Assembly (NCBI GenBank): GCA_013374505.1
Contig: QENJ01000001.1
Coordinates: 1-36,224 of the forward strand
DNA: 36,224 bases
Source: Candidatus Methanophagaceae archaeon
GTDB lineage: Archaea > Halobacteriota > Syntropharchaeia > Alkanophagales > Methanospirareceae
Reading direction: 5' to 3'
Under the pieces are notes generated by a model. It saw only the letters and a program-made list of their open reading frames with translations, had not been told where the DNA came from and ran no database searches. Positions 1 to 8,845 of this stretch are shown in pieces; the stretch's first letter is position 1, and each line of letters begins with the position of its first letter. Position numbers and translations under genes: made by a program.

Positions 1-2
1 GT

Positions 3-1007
3 GGCGAGGTGAAAATAACACAGGATTCCACGACAAAAGAAGTGATAAAAGCACCGGATTTGTCGGATTTGCCGATACTAACACATTTCCGGGACGATGG
101 TGGCACGTACATCACGGCAGGTATAATCGTGGCTGAATTGGACGGTGTTCGGAACGCATCATTTCATCGGATGATGGTACTAGATGAGAAGCGGTTGGCT
201 GTAAGGCTTGTTCCCCCACGTCACCTGTATAAGATGCACCGTGAAGCGATAGAAAGCGGTGAGAACTTAAAAATTGGAATTGCCATAGGTGTTAATCCTT
301 TGATCCTTTTAGCAGCCGCAACAAGGGTGCCACCGGGCAAGGAGTTTGAATACGCATCGGCATTGCAGAAAGAGCCGGTAGAGCTTTTCACTCTGGATAA
401 TGGCGTGGCGGTACCACATGCGGAAATCGCTTTCGCGGGATTCATAGGTGAAGACCGAGCGAAGGAAGGCCCGTTTTTGGATATTACCGGTACGTATGAC
501 AAGATAAGAGAGGAACCGGTTATCACGCTTACACGGATGTACCATCGAAAAGACCCGATTTATCACGCTATACTGCCTTCGGGCTCGGAGCACAAACTGC
601 TTATGGGTGTGCCATATGAACCTTTGATATTTAGAGCGGTGGAGCGTGTGGCACGAGTGCAGAACGTTCTTTTGACCGATGGCGGGTGTTGCTATTTGCA
701 TGCGGTGGTGCAGCTAAAGAAGATGGGCGAAGGCGAGGCGAAGAATGCTATTATTGCAGCTTTCGCGGCACATCCCAGCCTAAAACGCGTTGTCGTTGTG
801 GATGACGATATAGACATATTCAACATGAATGAGGTAGAGTATGCGATAGCGACACGGGTTCGCTGGAATGAAGATGTGGTGCTCATACCAGGCGTGAAGG
901 GGTCGTCACTTGACCCGTCCGCCAAAAACGCGCTTACCACGAAGGTAGGTATAGATGCAACTAAAGAATTTGGAGAAGAGGCGAGATATGAGCGGGTAAT
1001 CACATAG
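3..1007 (+). CDS. UbiD-family prenylated-FMN decarboxylase (5' partial)
   Basis: The reading frame is open to the left edge, so the N-terminal part (roughly 90 residues compared with usual archaeal members of about 420) lies outside the window. A GTG at base 9 is an in-frame internal candidate, not necessarily the start. The visible 332 residues match the UbiD family: an AIAIGVNPLILLAAATRVP segment, a PHAEIAFAGFIGEDRAKEGPF segment that fits the conserved acidic active-site region, and the C-terminal VVVVDDDIDIFNMNEVEYAIATR segment typical of archaeal members. Family members reversibly (de)carboxylate unsaturated or aromatic acids using prenylated FMN. In archaea one group acts in the mevalonate pathway on anhydromevalonate phosphate, but the substrate cannot be told from this fragment. 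The gene converges with the aIF2-alpha block on the other strand. Confidence 0.9.
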   Translation, partial: GEVKITQDSTTKEVIKAPDLSDLPILTHFRDDGGTYITAGIIVAELDGVRNASFHRMMVLDEKRLAVRLVPPRHLYKMHREAIESGENLKIGIAIGVNPLILLAAATRVPPGKEFEYASALQKEPVELFTLDNGVAVPHAEIAFAGFIGEDRAKEGPFLDITGTYDKIREEPVITLTRMYHRKDPIYHAILPSGSEHKLLMGVPYEPLIFRAVERVARVQNVLLTDGGCCYLHAVVQLKKMGEGEAKNAIIAAFAAHPSLKRVVVVDDDIDIFNMNEVEYAIATRVRWNEDVVLIPGVKGSSLDPSAKNALTTKVGIDATKEFGEEARYERVIT

Positions 1008-1097
1008 TAAGGTATTGCATGTCCTATCGATAAAGCCTATTGTATCCACCTCTTGAACACTGAAAGAAGAAAATGAATATGATCATGAGTTTATGAA

Positions 1098-1907
1098 TTA
1101 TGATAAAGTTCTGTAGAATTTGCCATAGCCATCATTCTTTTTTACTTCTTCAATAGCTGCACTTGCTGCTTCACTCAATATGCTCTCCGCCTTTTTGTAA
1201 TCAGGTGCTGTAATACGCAGTTTATACTTCGGTGCACCGATGTAGAAACATTCCAGCTTAAGCCCGTTTGTATCCGAGGGTTCACTTTTTATCGTCTCTT
1301 TTGCTTTTTTCAGTGCTGCCTTTAATATGTCCACACCGTTAGGCAAGGGGCACGTCAGCTCCATATATCCTGTTATTTGCACCGATGGCAATTTAACGTT
1401 TGCAAGAGCCACTTCATGTATTGCATCTGCGACTTCTTCTTTTATTCCAAGTGCAGTCAGTACGCTTTTACCACCCCTTAAAATTTCATGGAAGGCATCA
1501 TATAGTCCACCATAAGCATCCACCAATTCCAGTTCGATGGTGCCGAGCTCCTCTTTGCTCAGTTCAATAGTTGCGGACGCAGCCACAAGAGCTAGCCATT
1601 TTCTCGCTTTCTTCTCGTTCTTCCACGCTTTTATTCGCTCCCGCCTTTGCCCTTCCTTCACCGCTTTCAAGGATAAATCTATATGTCCCCTCTGTGCATC
1701 TACATTTAATACCTTGCATACAATCTTTTGGTTTTCTCTTACGTAATCCCTCAGATGTTTCACCCAACCAGTGGCTACAGCGGATATGTGGATAAAACCT
1801 TCCTTACCGTCATACTCATCAAGCGTAGCGAATACACCAAAAGTCTTAAGCTCCTTTGCCGTACAAACTACAAACTCACCCGTCTCTGGCCAATCCTCTT
1901 TTACCAT
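1098..1907 (-). CDS. eif2a: Translation initiation factor 2 subunit alpha (aIF2-alpha)
   Basis: The 269-residue product has normal length for archaeal aIF2-alpha. Residues about 8-85 form an S1/OB-fold RNA-binding domain (GVFATLDEYDGKEGFIHISA, then KVLNVDAQRGHIDLSLKAV). A helical middle domain follows (RRERIKAWKNEKKARKWL), and then a C-terminal alpha-beta domain that in the family contacts aIF2-gamma. The protein is part of the heterotrimer that brings initiator Met-tRNA to the ribosome in the cytoplasm. It is the last gene of a minus-strand block GINS - rpl44e - rps27e - eif2a, 28 bp after rps27e. In many euryarchaea nop10 follows this gene; only 90 bp separate it here from the converging UbiD gene, so nop10 is not in its usual place. 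Confidence 0.95.
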   Translation of the reverse strand: MVKEDWPETGEFVVCTAKELKTFGVFATLDEYDGKEGFIHISAVATGWVKHLRDYVRENQKIVCKVLNVDAQRGHIDLSLKAVKEGQRRERIKAWKNEKKARKWLALVAASATIELSKEELGTIELELVDAYGGLYDAFHEILRGGKSVLTALGIKEEVADAIHEVALANVKLPSVQITGYMELTCPLPNGVDILKAALKKAKETIKSEPSDTNGLKLECFYIGAPKYKLRITAPDYKKAESILSEAASAAIEEVKKNDGYGKFYRTLS

Positions 1908-1935
1908 CTAATATTGCTCATTCTCCCACTTGTTG

Positions 1936-2115
1936 TTACTCGAGAAATTCTATTATTCGAGCTCTTATCTCCGCCTTTCCACCTCGCGGCTCAACCAAGG
2001 TACTCCCACAGACATTGCATCTCACTGTTGTGGATGCGTGGTCGAATATGACCTGCTCATTTTCACAATCATCGCATCTTACCCTTACGAATTTACTATT
2101 CGGCTTTCCTTCCAT
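1936..2115 (-). CDS. rps27e: Ribosomal protein S27e (30S subunit zinc-ribbon protein)
   Basis: This short 59-residue gene begins MEGKPNSKFVRVRCDDCEN and contains two CxxC pairs (CDDC and CNVC) that form the zinc ribbon. It ends GGKAEIRARIIEFLE, the usual C-terminus of archaeal S27e, and the length is normal. It lies between rpl44e (87 bp upstream) and eif2a (28 bp downstream) on the same strand, the conserved euryarchaeal order, which makes the call secure despite its size. The product is a structural component of the small ribosomal subunit. Confidence 0.96.
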   Translation of the reverse strand: MEGKPNSKFVRVRCDDCENEQVIFDHASTTVRCNVCGSTLVEPRGGKAEIRARIIEFLE

Positions 2116-2202
2116 ACTTATACACCCTCCTGTTTCAGAAACTTTTCTTAAAGAAAAACGTGTTAACTAGATTTTGTCTTTCTTATGATTACCTTTACAC
2201 TT

Positions 2203-2481
2203 TTAGTCCATGAGTTCCAGCTTAGATACACGGAAACCCGACTTCTGATGCGCTTTTTTACATTCCGTACACCTATATTTGAGAAAAACCTTCTTCGTTG
2301 GTTTATCTCCACCAGGAACCTTGGAAAACTTACCACTATTACCTATACCAGACCTGCGTTTCTTTTGCCGTACTATCCAGCTCAAAGACGAGGCTCTACC
2401 CTTTTTCACTTTATCCACGTCATGTATCGTATGCTTCTTGCAAAACGGACAAAGAATCCGCACTTTCTTCGGCATCTTCAT
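2203..2481 (-). CDS. rpl44e: Ribosomal protein L44e (50S subunit)
   Basis: The 92-residue product begins MKMPKKVRILCPFCKKHTIHDVDKV, as archaeal L44e proteins do, so the first ATG is preferred over the one two codons later. It has the zinc-binding CPFC and CTEC pairs and the KYRCTECKKAHQKSGFRVSKLEL C-terminal region. L44e binds near the E site of the large ribosomal subunit. The start overlaps the stop of the GINS gene by 4 bp, which indicates co-transcription and possible translational coupling. rps27e and eif2a follow. Confidence 0.96.
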   Translation of the reverse strand: MKMPKKVRILCPFCKKHTIHDVDKVKKGRASSLSWIVRQKKRRSGIGNSGKFSKVPGGDKPTKKVFLKYRCTECKKAHQKSGFRVSKLELMD

Positions 2482-3134
2482 TTCTCTATTTCTCCTTCGT
2501 TACTTCCTTCCTTTTTGCCTTCAAACCTCACTGCAACCCCCCTCTTACACAGTATCTCTGCATTGGTCTTTGGCAGCATAATAACATCTTCTTTTCTCAC
2601 CTTATAAATCCTTCCATCTGTACCCATAAAAGTTGGTATATCATCCAATACCCGGACTATGTGCAGCGGTTCTTTATCCTCACTTTCTACAATCGTAGCG
2701 TCTTTTTCGACTGTGGAAACGGTTGGATGTGCTGCTTTTTCTTCTGTACTCTTTATCAGTTCCCGCTTTTCCTCTTTACTCTCGCCCCATATTGACGCGA
2801 ATATTCTCTCCCGGCTTTCGTCCACATGACTTTTTACCGCTTCAAATAGCAGTCTCTCCTCGTCCATCATCCCCTTAGGCTGTGTACTCATACCCGAACT
2901 GGCAAGTTTTATTATCTTCCCTATGCGTCTCTTGATTATATCCTCCACCTTCGTCCGCGCATTCTTTATCTCGTCTCCCACAAACCCCTTCCGGTTTTCA
3001 TCCGCTTCTCGTTTCTCGTCTTCTAACTTAGTTATATACGTACTTACGTCTTCAAAGAATGTTTCCGGTAAATCCTGCAGTGATGCCGTGTTCCTTTCCT
3101 TATACAATAGTTCCCAGAGCGTCTCTATGTCCAT
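2478..3134 (-). CDS. GINS complex subunit (Gins51/Gins15-like)
   Basis: The 218-residue protein has the layout of archaeal Gins51. An N-terminal alpha-helical A domain (residues about 1-115, opening MDIETLWELLYKERNT and containing the RRIGKIIKLA helix) is followed by a charged linker. The C-terminal B domain of about 50 residues reads VRVLDDIPTFMGTDGRIYKV and then EDVIMLPKTNAEILCKRGVAV. GINS associates with Cdc45/RecJ and MCM to form the replicative helicase at forks. The gene overlaps rpl44e by 4 bp; linkage of GINS to rpl44e/rps27e/eif2a is common in euryarchaea, where primase often precedes GINS. Here a restriction-modification pair occupies the upstream position, 12 bp away. Confidence 0.85.
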   Translation of the reverse strand: MDIETLWELLYKERNTASLQDLPETFFEDVSTYITKLEDEKREADENRKGFVGDEIKNARTKVEDIIKRRIGKIIKLASSGMSTQPKGMMDEERLLFEAVKSHVDESRERIFASIWGESKEEKRELIKSTEEKAAHPTVSTVEKDATIVESEDKEPLHIVRVLDDIPTFMGTDGRIYKVRKEDVIMLPKTNAEILCKRGVAVRFEGKKEGSNEGEIEK

Positions 3135-3146
3135 AAACTTTTGGTT

Positions 3147-4277
3147 TTATTCTGATATAGCGAGGTCTTCATAATCGCTCACATCATAATCCCCTTCATA
3201 ACTAAATTCTACTTTGCTTTGTTTAATTATCTCATCCAAAATATCGCCCAAATATTCCTGTGCAATCGCTTCCTCAAGTCGCTCTATGAGAATAGGAACA
3301 TTTATTATTTCTTCAATACAGCCCATATATCGTGAAACGATAGCTTTGATTGAATACTGCTCTTCGGCTTGCTCTTCTATTTTCCGTTTAAGTGTTGAAA
3401 TCAAGTCCGAAGATTTTATTACAAATGTTATGGGATACTTTTCAATTTTATCTATATCCAGAAAATATTTGTTTACATCTACGGTTTCAGTTACCTGAAA
3501 AAACCGTCCTAAAGGTTTCATTACAAAATCAATACCACCATCATTCGCGTTTGTGCGACCCGTTTTGTAAAGATTTAAATTATCTTCTTGAATTTTGTCT
3601 ATCTCAAACCCCCAATAAATATTCTGGTTGTGATAATAATACTTTAATATGCTATAACTTACTATTTCAAATATTCTTGCATCTATCGCTGGTTCCACTA
3701 AACTACCAATGAAATCAATTGACTCTTTATCCGTTAATTTTTGAGCACGCTCACAAAATCGAATAAAATTTTCAAAAGCGTCTTTTTTAGTTTCGATATA
3801 AACATCAATAATCTGTATTATTGCTTTCGCTAAATTGTGGTCTGTCCCATCAACTTTAATCTTTATTAAATTCTCATTAAACCAATATCTATTTGTTTTT
3901 AAGTCTCTTAAGATAGGGATATAATCACAAGTGGGGAAACATTTTTTAAATTCTTGATTCATCCGGTGGTTTAAAGCGTGATTCTGAAGCTTTTGCCCGA
4001 ACGGTAATTCACGTTGTCTTTTGAAAAGGTTTGTAAAAATAGCGCCTTCATATTCAGTATATTCCCCTGTTTTGAGAAAGCCTTTTGAGATATAGTCTTC
4101 AACCAGTACATATATAACATATAAGTTTGCGAAACTACCTCTCGATTTTGAGCCTTTACTAGCGGATTTTGTCTTTATGTTAAGATATTGAATAATCGGA
4201 CTTTCAAGGAATACTTTGTCTGATAAAACACCAAAATCATTTCTCAAAATCTCATTGATTTTTTTTAGTAAATTCAT
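3147..4277 (-). CDS. Probable Type II restriction endonuclease (partner of the adjacent methyltransferase)
   Basis: This 376-residue protein has no family I can name with certainty. It lies 12 bp downstream of a site-specific adenine methyltransferase on the same strand, the normal arrangement for a Type II restriction-modification pair. Around residues 250-275 it has NANDGGIDFVMKPLGRFFQVTE, which fits a D...(E/Q)x(E/K) nuclease core of the PD-(D/E)XK kind, but this is a reading of a short motif. The N-terminal half is basic and polar, with no membrane segments. If the methyltransferase recognises the same site as its close relative E. coli YhdJ, this would be an ATGCAT-cutting enzyme. Base composition is more AT-rich than the neighbouring ribosomal genes, which suggests transfer. 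Confidence 0.68.
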   Translation of the reverse strand: MNLLKKINEILRNDFGVLSDKVFLESPIIQYLNIKTKSASKGSKSRGSFANLYVIYVLVEDYISKGFLKTGEYTEYEGAIFTNLFKRQRELPFGQKLQNHALNHRMNQEFKKCFPTCDYIPILRDLKTNRYWFNENLIKIKVDGTDHNLAKAIIQIIDVYIETKKDAFENFIRFCERAQKLTDKESIDFIGSLVEPAIDARIFEIVSYSILKYYYHNQNIYWGFEIDKIQEDNLNLYKTGRTNANDGGIDFVMKPLGRFFQVTETVDVNKYFLDIDKIEKYPITFVIKSSDLISTLKRKIEEQAEEQYSIKAIVSRYMGCIEEIINVPILIERLEEAIAQEYLGDILDEIIKQSKVEFSYEGDYDVSDYEDLAISE

Positions 4278-4289
4278 GTTCCATTATTT

Positions 4290-5150
4290 TTAGTCCTCCA
4301 CGAGATTTAATGTTATTTGTCCTTTATCCCTCGGTCGCTCAAATGACCTCCGTTCTTTTTGAAGTGGCAGTCCATTGTATTCAGACAGTATTCGCAGTCT
4401 TCGTAACCCTATTTTCACGTATTCTTCCTGCATTTCTATGCCGATTGATTTTCTTTTAAGCTGCTTTGCAACAAACGAAGTCGTAAAAGTGCCAGAAAAG
4501 GGATCAAGTACAATATCTCCTTCGTTGCTACTCGCTTTGATGATTCTTTCTAATAACGCTGTTGGTTTCTGTGTAGGGTGATTTTCGTATTCTGCCATAC
4601 GATATCTTACTCTTGGAATTTCCCATACATTGCCAGGGACTTTCTTAGAGTTATATACCGTTGGCATAGATTTTCGATAGTCAATTAATTTCCTTACGGC
4701 GCCGGTCTTTGCCTCAACTGAAATATCCTCAGAATTGAAGGTATAATTATTCTTATCTTTAACACAGTGCAGTATTGGTTCATATAACGATCCAAAGTAG
4801 TTCTTTGCCTGTACACCAGAACTGTCGTAATACCAAACAATCCGGGACAGTATTGTAACTTTATCCCTGAGAAAGAGGTCAAAGTAAGGCATGTGTTGTG
4901 TTGCGGTCATTACGTACATGCTCCCGTTACTCTTTAATTTCTTAATACATAATTCTAACCACTTATAACACCATTTCAAGTATGATTCGTCAGAATCCCA
5001 TTTATCGGGTAAGTCCATAAAGTTTTTACCGATATTATACGGTGGGTCAGCAAAGATAAGGTCAATTGAGCGATTAGCAATCTCACCCGTCAAAATGTCT
5101 AACACATCGCCTAATATTATCCTATGTCCTTCTTTTTCAAATTTCCCCAT
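4290..5150 (-). CDS. Site-specific adenine-N6 DNA methyltransferase, YhdJ-like (beta class)
   Basis: The 286-residue protein has the order of a beta-class amino-methyltransferase. Catalytic motif IV DPPYNIGKNF is near residues 35-45 and the SAM-binding motif DPFSGTFTTSFVA lies near residue 215. Between them are blocks I recognise from E. coli YhdJ, including SRIVWYYDSSGVQAKN, YGSLYEPIL-like and KVPGNVWEIPRVRY, and the ENHPTQKP signature. YhdJ methylates the second adenine of ATGCAT, so the same or a closely related site is the best guess. It starts the minus-strand unit MTase - endonuclease - GINS. Its promoter must lie in the 91 bp shared with the divergent moeA gene. Confidence 0.93.
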   Translation of the reverse strand: MGKFEKEGHRIILGDVLDILTGEIANRSIDLIFADPPYNIGKNFMDLPDKWDSDESYLKWCYKWLELCIKKLKSNGSMYVMTATQHMPYFDLFLRDKVTILSRIVWYYDSSGVQAKNYFGSLYEPILHCVKDKNNYTFNSEDISVEAKTGAVRKLIDYRKSMPTVYNSKKVPGNVWEIPRVRYRMAEYENHPTQKPTALLERIIKASSNEGDIVLDPFSGTFTTSFVAKQLKRKSIGIEMQEEYVKIGLRRLRILSEYNGLPLQKERRSFERPRDKGQITLNLVED

Positions 5151-5201
5151 TCTTCACCTTAAAGTAATATCGTACAGCATAACAATATCTAAAGATATAA
5201 C

Positions 5202-5210
5202 GTTAAATAT
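5202..5210 (+). promoter_or_regulatory. Candidate TATA box for moeA in the divergent intergenic region
   Basis: An AT-rich gttaaatat element lies about 32-40 bp before the moeA ATG. The 91-bp gap must contain promoters for both moeA and the oppositely oriented methyltransferase. The assignment is by position and composition only. Confidence 0.35.
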
Positions 5211-5241
5211 TTTTGGATACAAGGTTACGTAAACAGGAAAT

Positions 5242-6459
5242 ATGAAACTATTCCGTACGCTGATCTCATGGGATAACGCATTAAAAACCGTTTTAGCACA
5301 CGCAAAACAGACAGGAAAAGAGACAATACACTTTGACGAGTCCGTTGATAGAATACTGGCAGAAGATATTCGGTCGCCCATAGACAGCCCGCCTTTTGAC
5401 CGTGCTGCTATGGATGGTTATGCGATTAAAGGGCAAAACTCTTTTGGTGCAACGCCAAATAACACCGTGCTTTTGAAGAGAACAGAACTAGCAGGCGAAT
5501 CCGAAAAAGATGTGGAAATATGTGAGGGCGGTTATTTGCCTATACAAACCGGGCAGTCAATGCCGAAAGGCAGTAATGCCGTGGTTATGCTGGAGTACAC
5601 AAAGGAGATCGCGACTAAATTGGAGATTTACAAACCCGTCACACCCGGTAAGAACGTTTCGCTCAAAGGCGAGGATGTGAAGAAGGGCGAGCGTGTGTTA
5701 CAAGAGGGTAAGGTGCTGAGAGCTCATGACCTCGGTATGCTTGCTGCACTCGTTAAAACGCGGGTGAAGGTGTATAAAAGAATGAAAGTCGGGATATTTT
5801 CCACGGGTGACGAGCTTTCGGACCCTAAGAACTTGGCCGAAACAGAGAAGAAGATAGCAGATGTGAATAGTTATGTCTTAGAAGCGTTGGTAAAGAAGAT
5901 AGCGAATCCGTACAGGATAGGCATATTTAAGGACGATTACGAGAAGATAAAGAACGCGATAACAACTTCGTTGACGCTTTGCGATGCGCTACTAATAAGT
6001 GGCGGGAGTTCAGTAGGCAAGAAAGATTTTATCGCAGATGCTGTAGGAGACTTGGGTGAGCTTCTGTTCCACGGCGTGGCTATTCGACCGGGCGAGCCTA
6101 CAGGTTTTGGCATCATAAACAACAAGCCCGTTTTCGTGCTGCCGGGCTATCCCGTAGCGACAATATCAGCATTCGAAATGCTCGTAAGACCGTTTTTGTA
6201 TGCTACACATGGCGTTAAAGAAGATAGCCGTAAATTATTCGCGGTGACAAGGAAGAAAATACCTTCTGCAGTCGGCCGGAGCGATTTTGTTCGTGTAAAG
6301 CTTGTTTGTTCAGAAGATGAGTTTTATGCGGATCCCATAAGAGTAAGTGGTTCTGGTATTTTATCCAGCATGACGAAATCGGATGGGTTTGTGATAATAG
6401 CGGAGAATAGAGAGGGTATGGAAGAGGGGGAAAAGGTGGAAGTGAACGTATGGGTTTAA
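5242..6459 (+). CDS. moeA: Molybdopterin molybdenumtransferase MoeA
   Basis: The 405-residue product has the normal length of MoeA. Visible signatures are PPFDRAAMDGYAIKG near residues 49-63, FSTGDELSDP in the MoaB/MogA-like domain, the GGSSVGKKDF loop and LPGYPVATISAFE, followed by a C-terminal beta-barrel domain. MoeA inserts molybdate or tungstate into adenylylated molybdopterin, the last step of Mo/W cofactor synthesis. In this kind of archaeon the cofactor would serve formylmethanofuran or formate dehydrogenases, but none is visible here. The gene stands alone and diverges from the restriction-modification operon; aroA follows about 90 bp downstream. Confidence 0.95.
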   Translation: MKLFRTLISWDNALKTVLAHAKQTGKETIHFDESVDRILAEDIRSPIDSPPFDRAAMDGYAIKGQNSFGATPNNTVLLKRTELAGESEKDVEICEGGYLPIQTGQSMPKGSNAVVMLEYTKEIATKLEIYKPVTPGKNVSLKGEDVKKGERVLQEGKVLRAHDLGMLAALVKTRVKVYKRMKVGIFSTGDELSDPKNLAETEKKIADVNSYVLEALVKKIANPYRIGIFKDDYEKIKNAITTSLTLCDALLISGGSSVGKKDFIADAVGDLGELLFHGVAIRPGEPTGFGIINNKPVFVLPGYPVATISAFEMLVRPFLYATHGVKEDSRKLFAVTRKKIPSAVGRSDFVRVKLVCSEDEFYADPIRVSGSGILSSMTKSDGFVIIAENREGMEEGEKVEVNVWV

Positions 6460-6550
6460 TTCTCCTGCTAGCCTTTAGTCGGTTATATTTCAAACTCAGC
6501 CGTGTTTTTGATATAAACATTTAATTAAACGTTTTGTAAAGTTAAGAGTG

Positions 6551-7855
6551 ATGAAAGTAGCAGTGCGACAGTCAAAGATAAAAGGCGAACTAAATGCGCC
6601 ACCTTCTAAAAGCTATACGCATAGAGCCATTGCAATCGCCACGCTTGGTGCTAAGAGCGATATTTTCTATCCGCTTATCTCTGAAGATACAAAAGCTACA
6701 ATTAACGCTGCTAAATGCCTGGGTGCGATTATAGAATATGAACCGGGAAGTAATAAAATAGCGATAGACGGCGTGGAGGGCGAACCAGAGACACCCGAAG
6801 ATGTAATAAACGTCGAGAATTCGGGCACTACTCTGAGGTTCTTCACAGCGATTTCTGCGTTATGCGAAGGTGCGGCAGTTCTAACAGGTGACGCATCGTT
6901 AAGGACGAGGCCGAATACACCACTGCTAAAATCTTTGAACGACCTTGGCTCGGAAGTGTTCTCGACTAAAGGAGATGGTACTCCCCCACTAGTAGTAAAA
7001 GGCAAGTTGAAAGGTGGTGAAACAACTATGGATGCGTCCATTAGCTCTCAATTCATATCGGCATTGCTCATCTCATGTCCGCTCATCGAGAAAGGGTCAT
7101 ACATCCGTGCAAACAATCTTGCGTCTGTGCCTTATATGCAAATGACATTGGAGGTGCTGGCGCAAGCCGGAGTGGAAATACCTGTTTCACGTCTGGATAC
7201 GGACGGGAACGACTATGTGTTCGACATTGAATGCGGAAAAAGCTACGGGTTACGGGAGTTTACGGTGCCCGGCGATTTTTCGTCCTCGTCCTATCTCTTA
7301 GCAGCGGCAGCACTCACCGAGTCGGAGATAACGGTAGGGAATTTGTTCCCGTCTGCGCAAGGAGATTCCCGAATTGTGGAACTATTGGACAATATGGGCG
7401 CAGATATAAGCTGGTCTAAAGAAGAAGGGCTTGTAACGGTAAAAGGGGTTAAAGGAGACGGTTTACGAGGTGTGAAGGTGAATATGCGAGCGAATCCGGA
7501 TTTAGTGCCGACAGTCGCGGTATTAGCTGCGGTTGCCAACGGCACCACGGAAATAACGGATGTTGGACATCTGAGATATAAAGAGACCGATAGGTTGATG
7601 TTAGTGGCTGAAGAGCTGAGAAAGCTGGATGCACGAATAGAAGAGAAAGAAGATGGGCTGCTGATAGAGGGTAAAGCGTTAAAAGCAGCGAAGGTGCATT
7701 CTCACGGTGATCATAGGTTGGCAATGGCGTTGACCCTAGCTGCGCTTTGCACACGTGGCGAAACGGTTATAGCAGATGCAGATTGTGCAAAAGTGTCGTA
7801 TCCCACGTTTTTTGATGATATGTGCAGTTTGGGTGCCGATATAATTATAAAATGA
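6551..7855 (+). CDS. aroA: 3-phosphoshikimate 1-carboxyvinyltransferase (EPSP synthase)
   Basis: The protein of about 434 residues has the EPSP synthase signatures: the N-terminal substrate-binding PPSKSYTHRAIAIA, NSGTTLRFFTA near residue 95, SSQFISALL, RYKETDRL and the C-terminal GDHRLAMALTLAAL. It condenses shikimate-3-phosphate with PEP in chorismate synthesis. A GTG lies immediately before the ATG at 6551; the ATG is preferred because the protein then begins MKVAVRQSKIKGELNAPPSK as homologues do. No other shikimate gene is adjacent. It is the last housekeeping gene before a region rich in mobile-element debris. Confidence 0.95.
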   Translation: MKVAVRQSKIKGELNAPPSKSYTHRAIAIATLGAKSDIFYPLISEDTKATINAAKCLGAIIEYEPGSNKIAIDGVEGEPETPEDVINVENSGTTLRFFTAISALCEGAAVLTGDASLRTRPNTPLLKSLNDLGSEVFSTKGDGTPPLVVKGKLKGGETTMDASISSQFISALLISCPLIEKGSYIRANNLASVPYMQMTLEVLAQAGVEIPVSRLDTDGNDYVFDIECGKSYGLREFTVPGDFSSSSYLLAAAALTESEITVGNLFPSAQGDSRIVELLDNMGADISWSKEEGLVTVKGVKGDGLRGVKVNMRANPDLVPTVAVLAAVANGTTEITDVGHLRYKETDRLMLVAEELRKLDARIEEKEDGLLIEGKALKAAKVHSHGDHRLAMALTLAALCTRGETVIADADCAKVSYPTFFDDMCSLGADIIIK

Positions 7856-8122
7856 ATAGTGGATGCTCAGAATATCGGTGTGAGATGGGCACGTGAAGGA
7901 CTCTGTGCTTACTGGTTCCTTATCCCGCCAGATCTCAACAAGCAGGTGTATTAACCCCCTCCATCAACCACACACAAATCATTATCTTATCACTCTCCAA
8001 CCCATCAAAACAGCATTCTACAAACGCGGCATATAAAACGAGATCTTGTAATCACGTAGAACCTGAAATAAGTGCCAAAAAACCGAAAGATTTATAAACG
8101 ATACTTCTTATATCTTATTCAT
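7856..8122. other. Non-coding stretch upstream of transposase debris
   Basis: No convincing gene is seen. The stretch contains two TATA-like elements, catataaaa near 8030 and tttataaa near 8090. The second is about 30 bp before a GTG at 8123 that may have been the original start of the transposase pseudogene. No tRNA-like fold or obvious terminal inverted repeat was found. Confidence 0.5.
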
Positions 8123-8389
8123 GTGATTCAAGTGAAAACGCCGCTGATGCTGGACGTCAAGACCGGAGATGGGGGTTTGTGCGAAACGTGCTTGCGATAT
8201 TCGAGCAACGGAAAGTGCGAAAAATAGTCTCTGAATTTGGAATAAAGACGCTAAATAGGACAATAGCGGTGTTGAAGGTTGCGATACCAGTCATGTGCTT
8301 CAAGGAGTGCATAGCCTTCGTGATAAGTGAATTGAAGGATAAAGCATCGTTAAGAGAGTTTACAGGCGTGCATAATGTCCCTGATGCAG

Positions 8390-8397
8390 GAGATGTT
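8390..8397. repeat. Left copy of 8-bp target-site duplication (gagatgtt)
   Basis: This is identical to bases 8846-8853. The two copies flank the ISL3 remnant exactly at its terminal inverted repeats. Confidence 0.88.
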
Positions 8398-8845
8398 GGC
8401 TCTCTGGTATCTTGCGTGGTATTTAAAGATAACTAAAACAAGCATTTATAATCTGTTAATCAGCAAATGGTTATTTAAGCATACCCCTATATTGGAATTA
8501 GCAGACAAACTCTGTAATGTGTTAACTGCTATTTTTGATGGAGATTATTCTAAAAGAGAAGCGTAGCGTAAGATTGATCGTTAGAAGAAGCGAGCCATAA
8601 GTGTGGATTGACTTGCTTAATAGCTTTTTATCGACATTGGATACGTGGATAGAGGGGATTACAAACTACGTTAGTAACCTGCAAACGGAGGGCTTTAATG
8701 ACAAGATTAAGGTGATTAAGCGGCGTTGTTATGGGATTCTAAACGTTAAACATCTGTTCCAGCACATACACCTGGATCTTGAGGGTTATTCTTTATTTGA
8801 CTGTTTTATCAAGGAGATATGTTCAACGCGAATTACCAAAGAGCC
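8398..8845 (+). mobile_element. ISL3-family insertion sequence remnant (internally deleted, nested insertion)
   Basis: This 448-bp insert begins GGCTCTCTGGTA and ends with the inverted counterpart TACCAAAGAGCC, a 12-bp terminal repeat with one mismatch and the GGCTCT start typical of ISL3 elements. It is bounded by the 8-bp direct repeat gagatgtt, the target duplication size of this family. Inside are only C-terminal transposase remains, with in-frame stops and a frame change: ILELADKLCNVLTAIFDGDY and IKVIKRRCYGILNVKHLF, the latter matching the ISL3 motif EGxNNKIKxIKRRxYGxRN. The N-terminal two thirds of a normal transposase (about 400 residues) are missing, so it cannot move by itself. Removing it repairs the host transposase pseudogene. 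Confidence 0.88.

Noticed and set aside
1018..1097. nop10 gene after eif2a
   Set aside because: Only 90 bp separate eif2a from the converging gene, and no CxxC ribbon is encoded there.
7856..8122. tRNA gene or IS terminal inverted repeat before the transposase pseudogene
   Set aside because: No cloverleaf arms or T-loop sequence, and no inverted match was found downstream of 9483.
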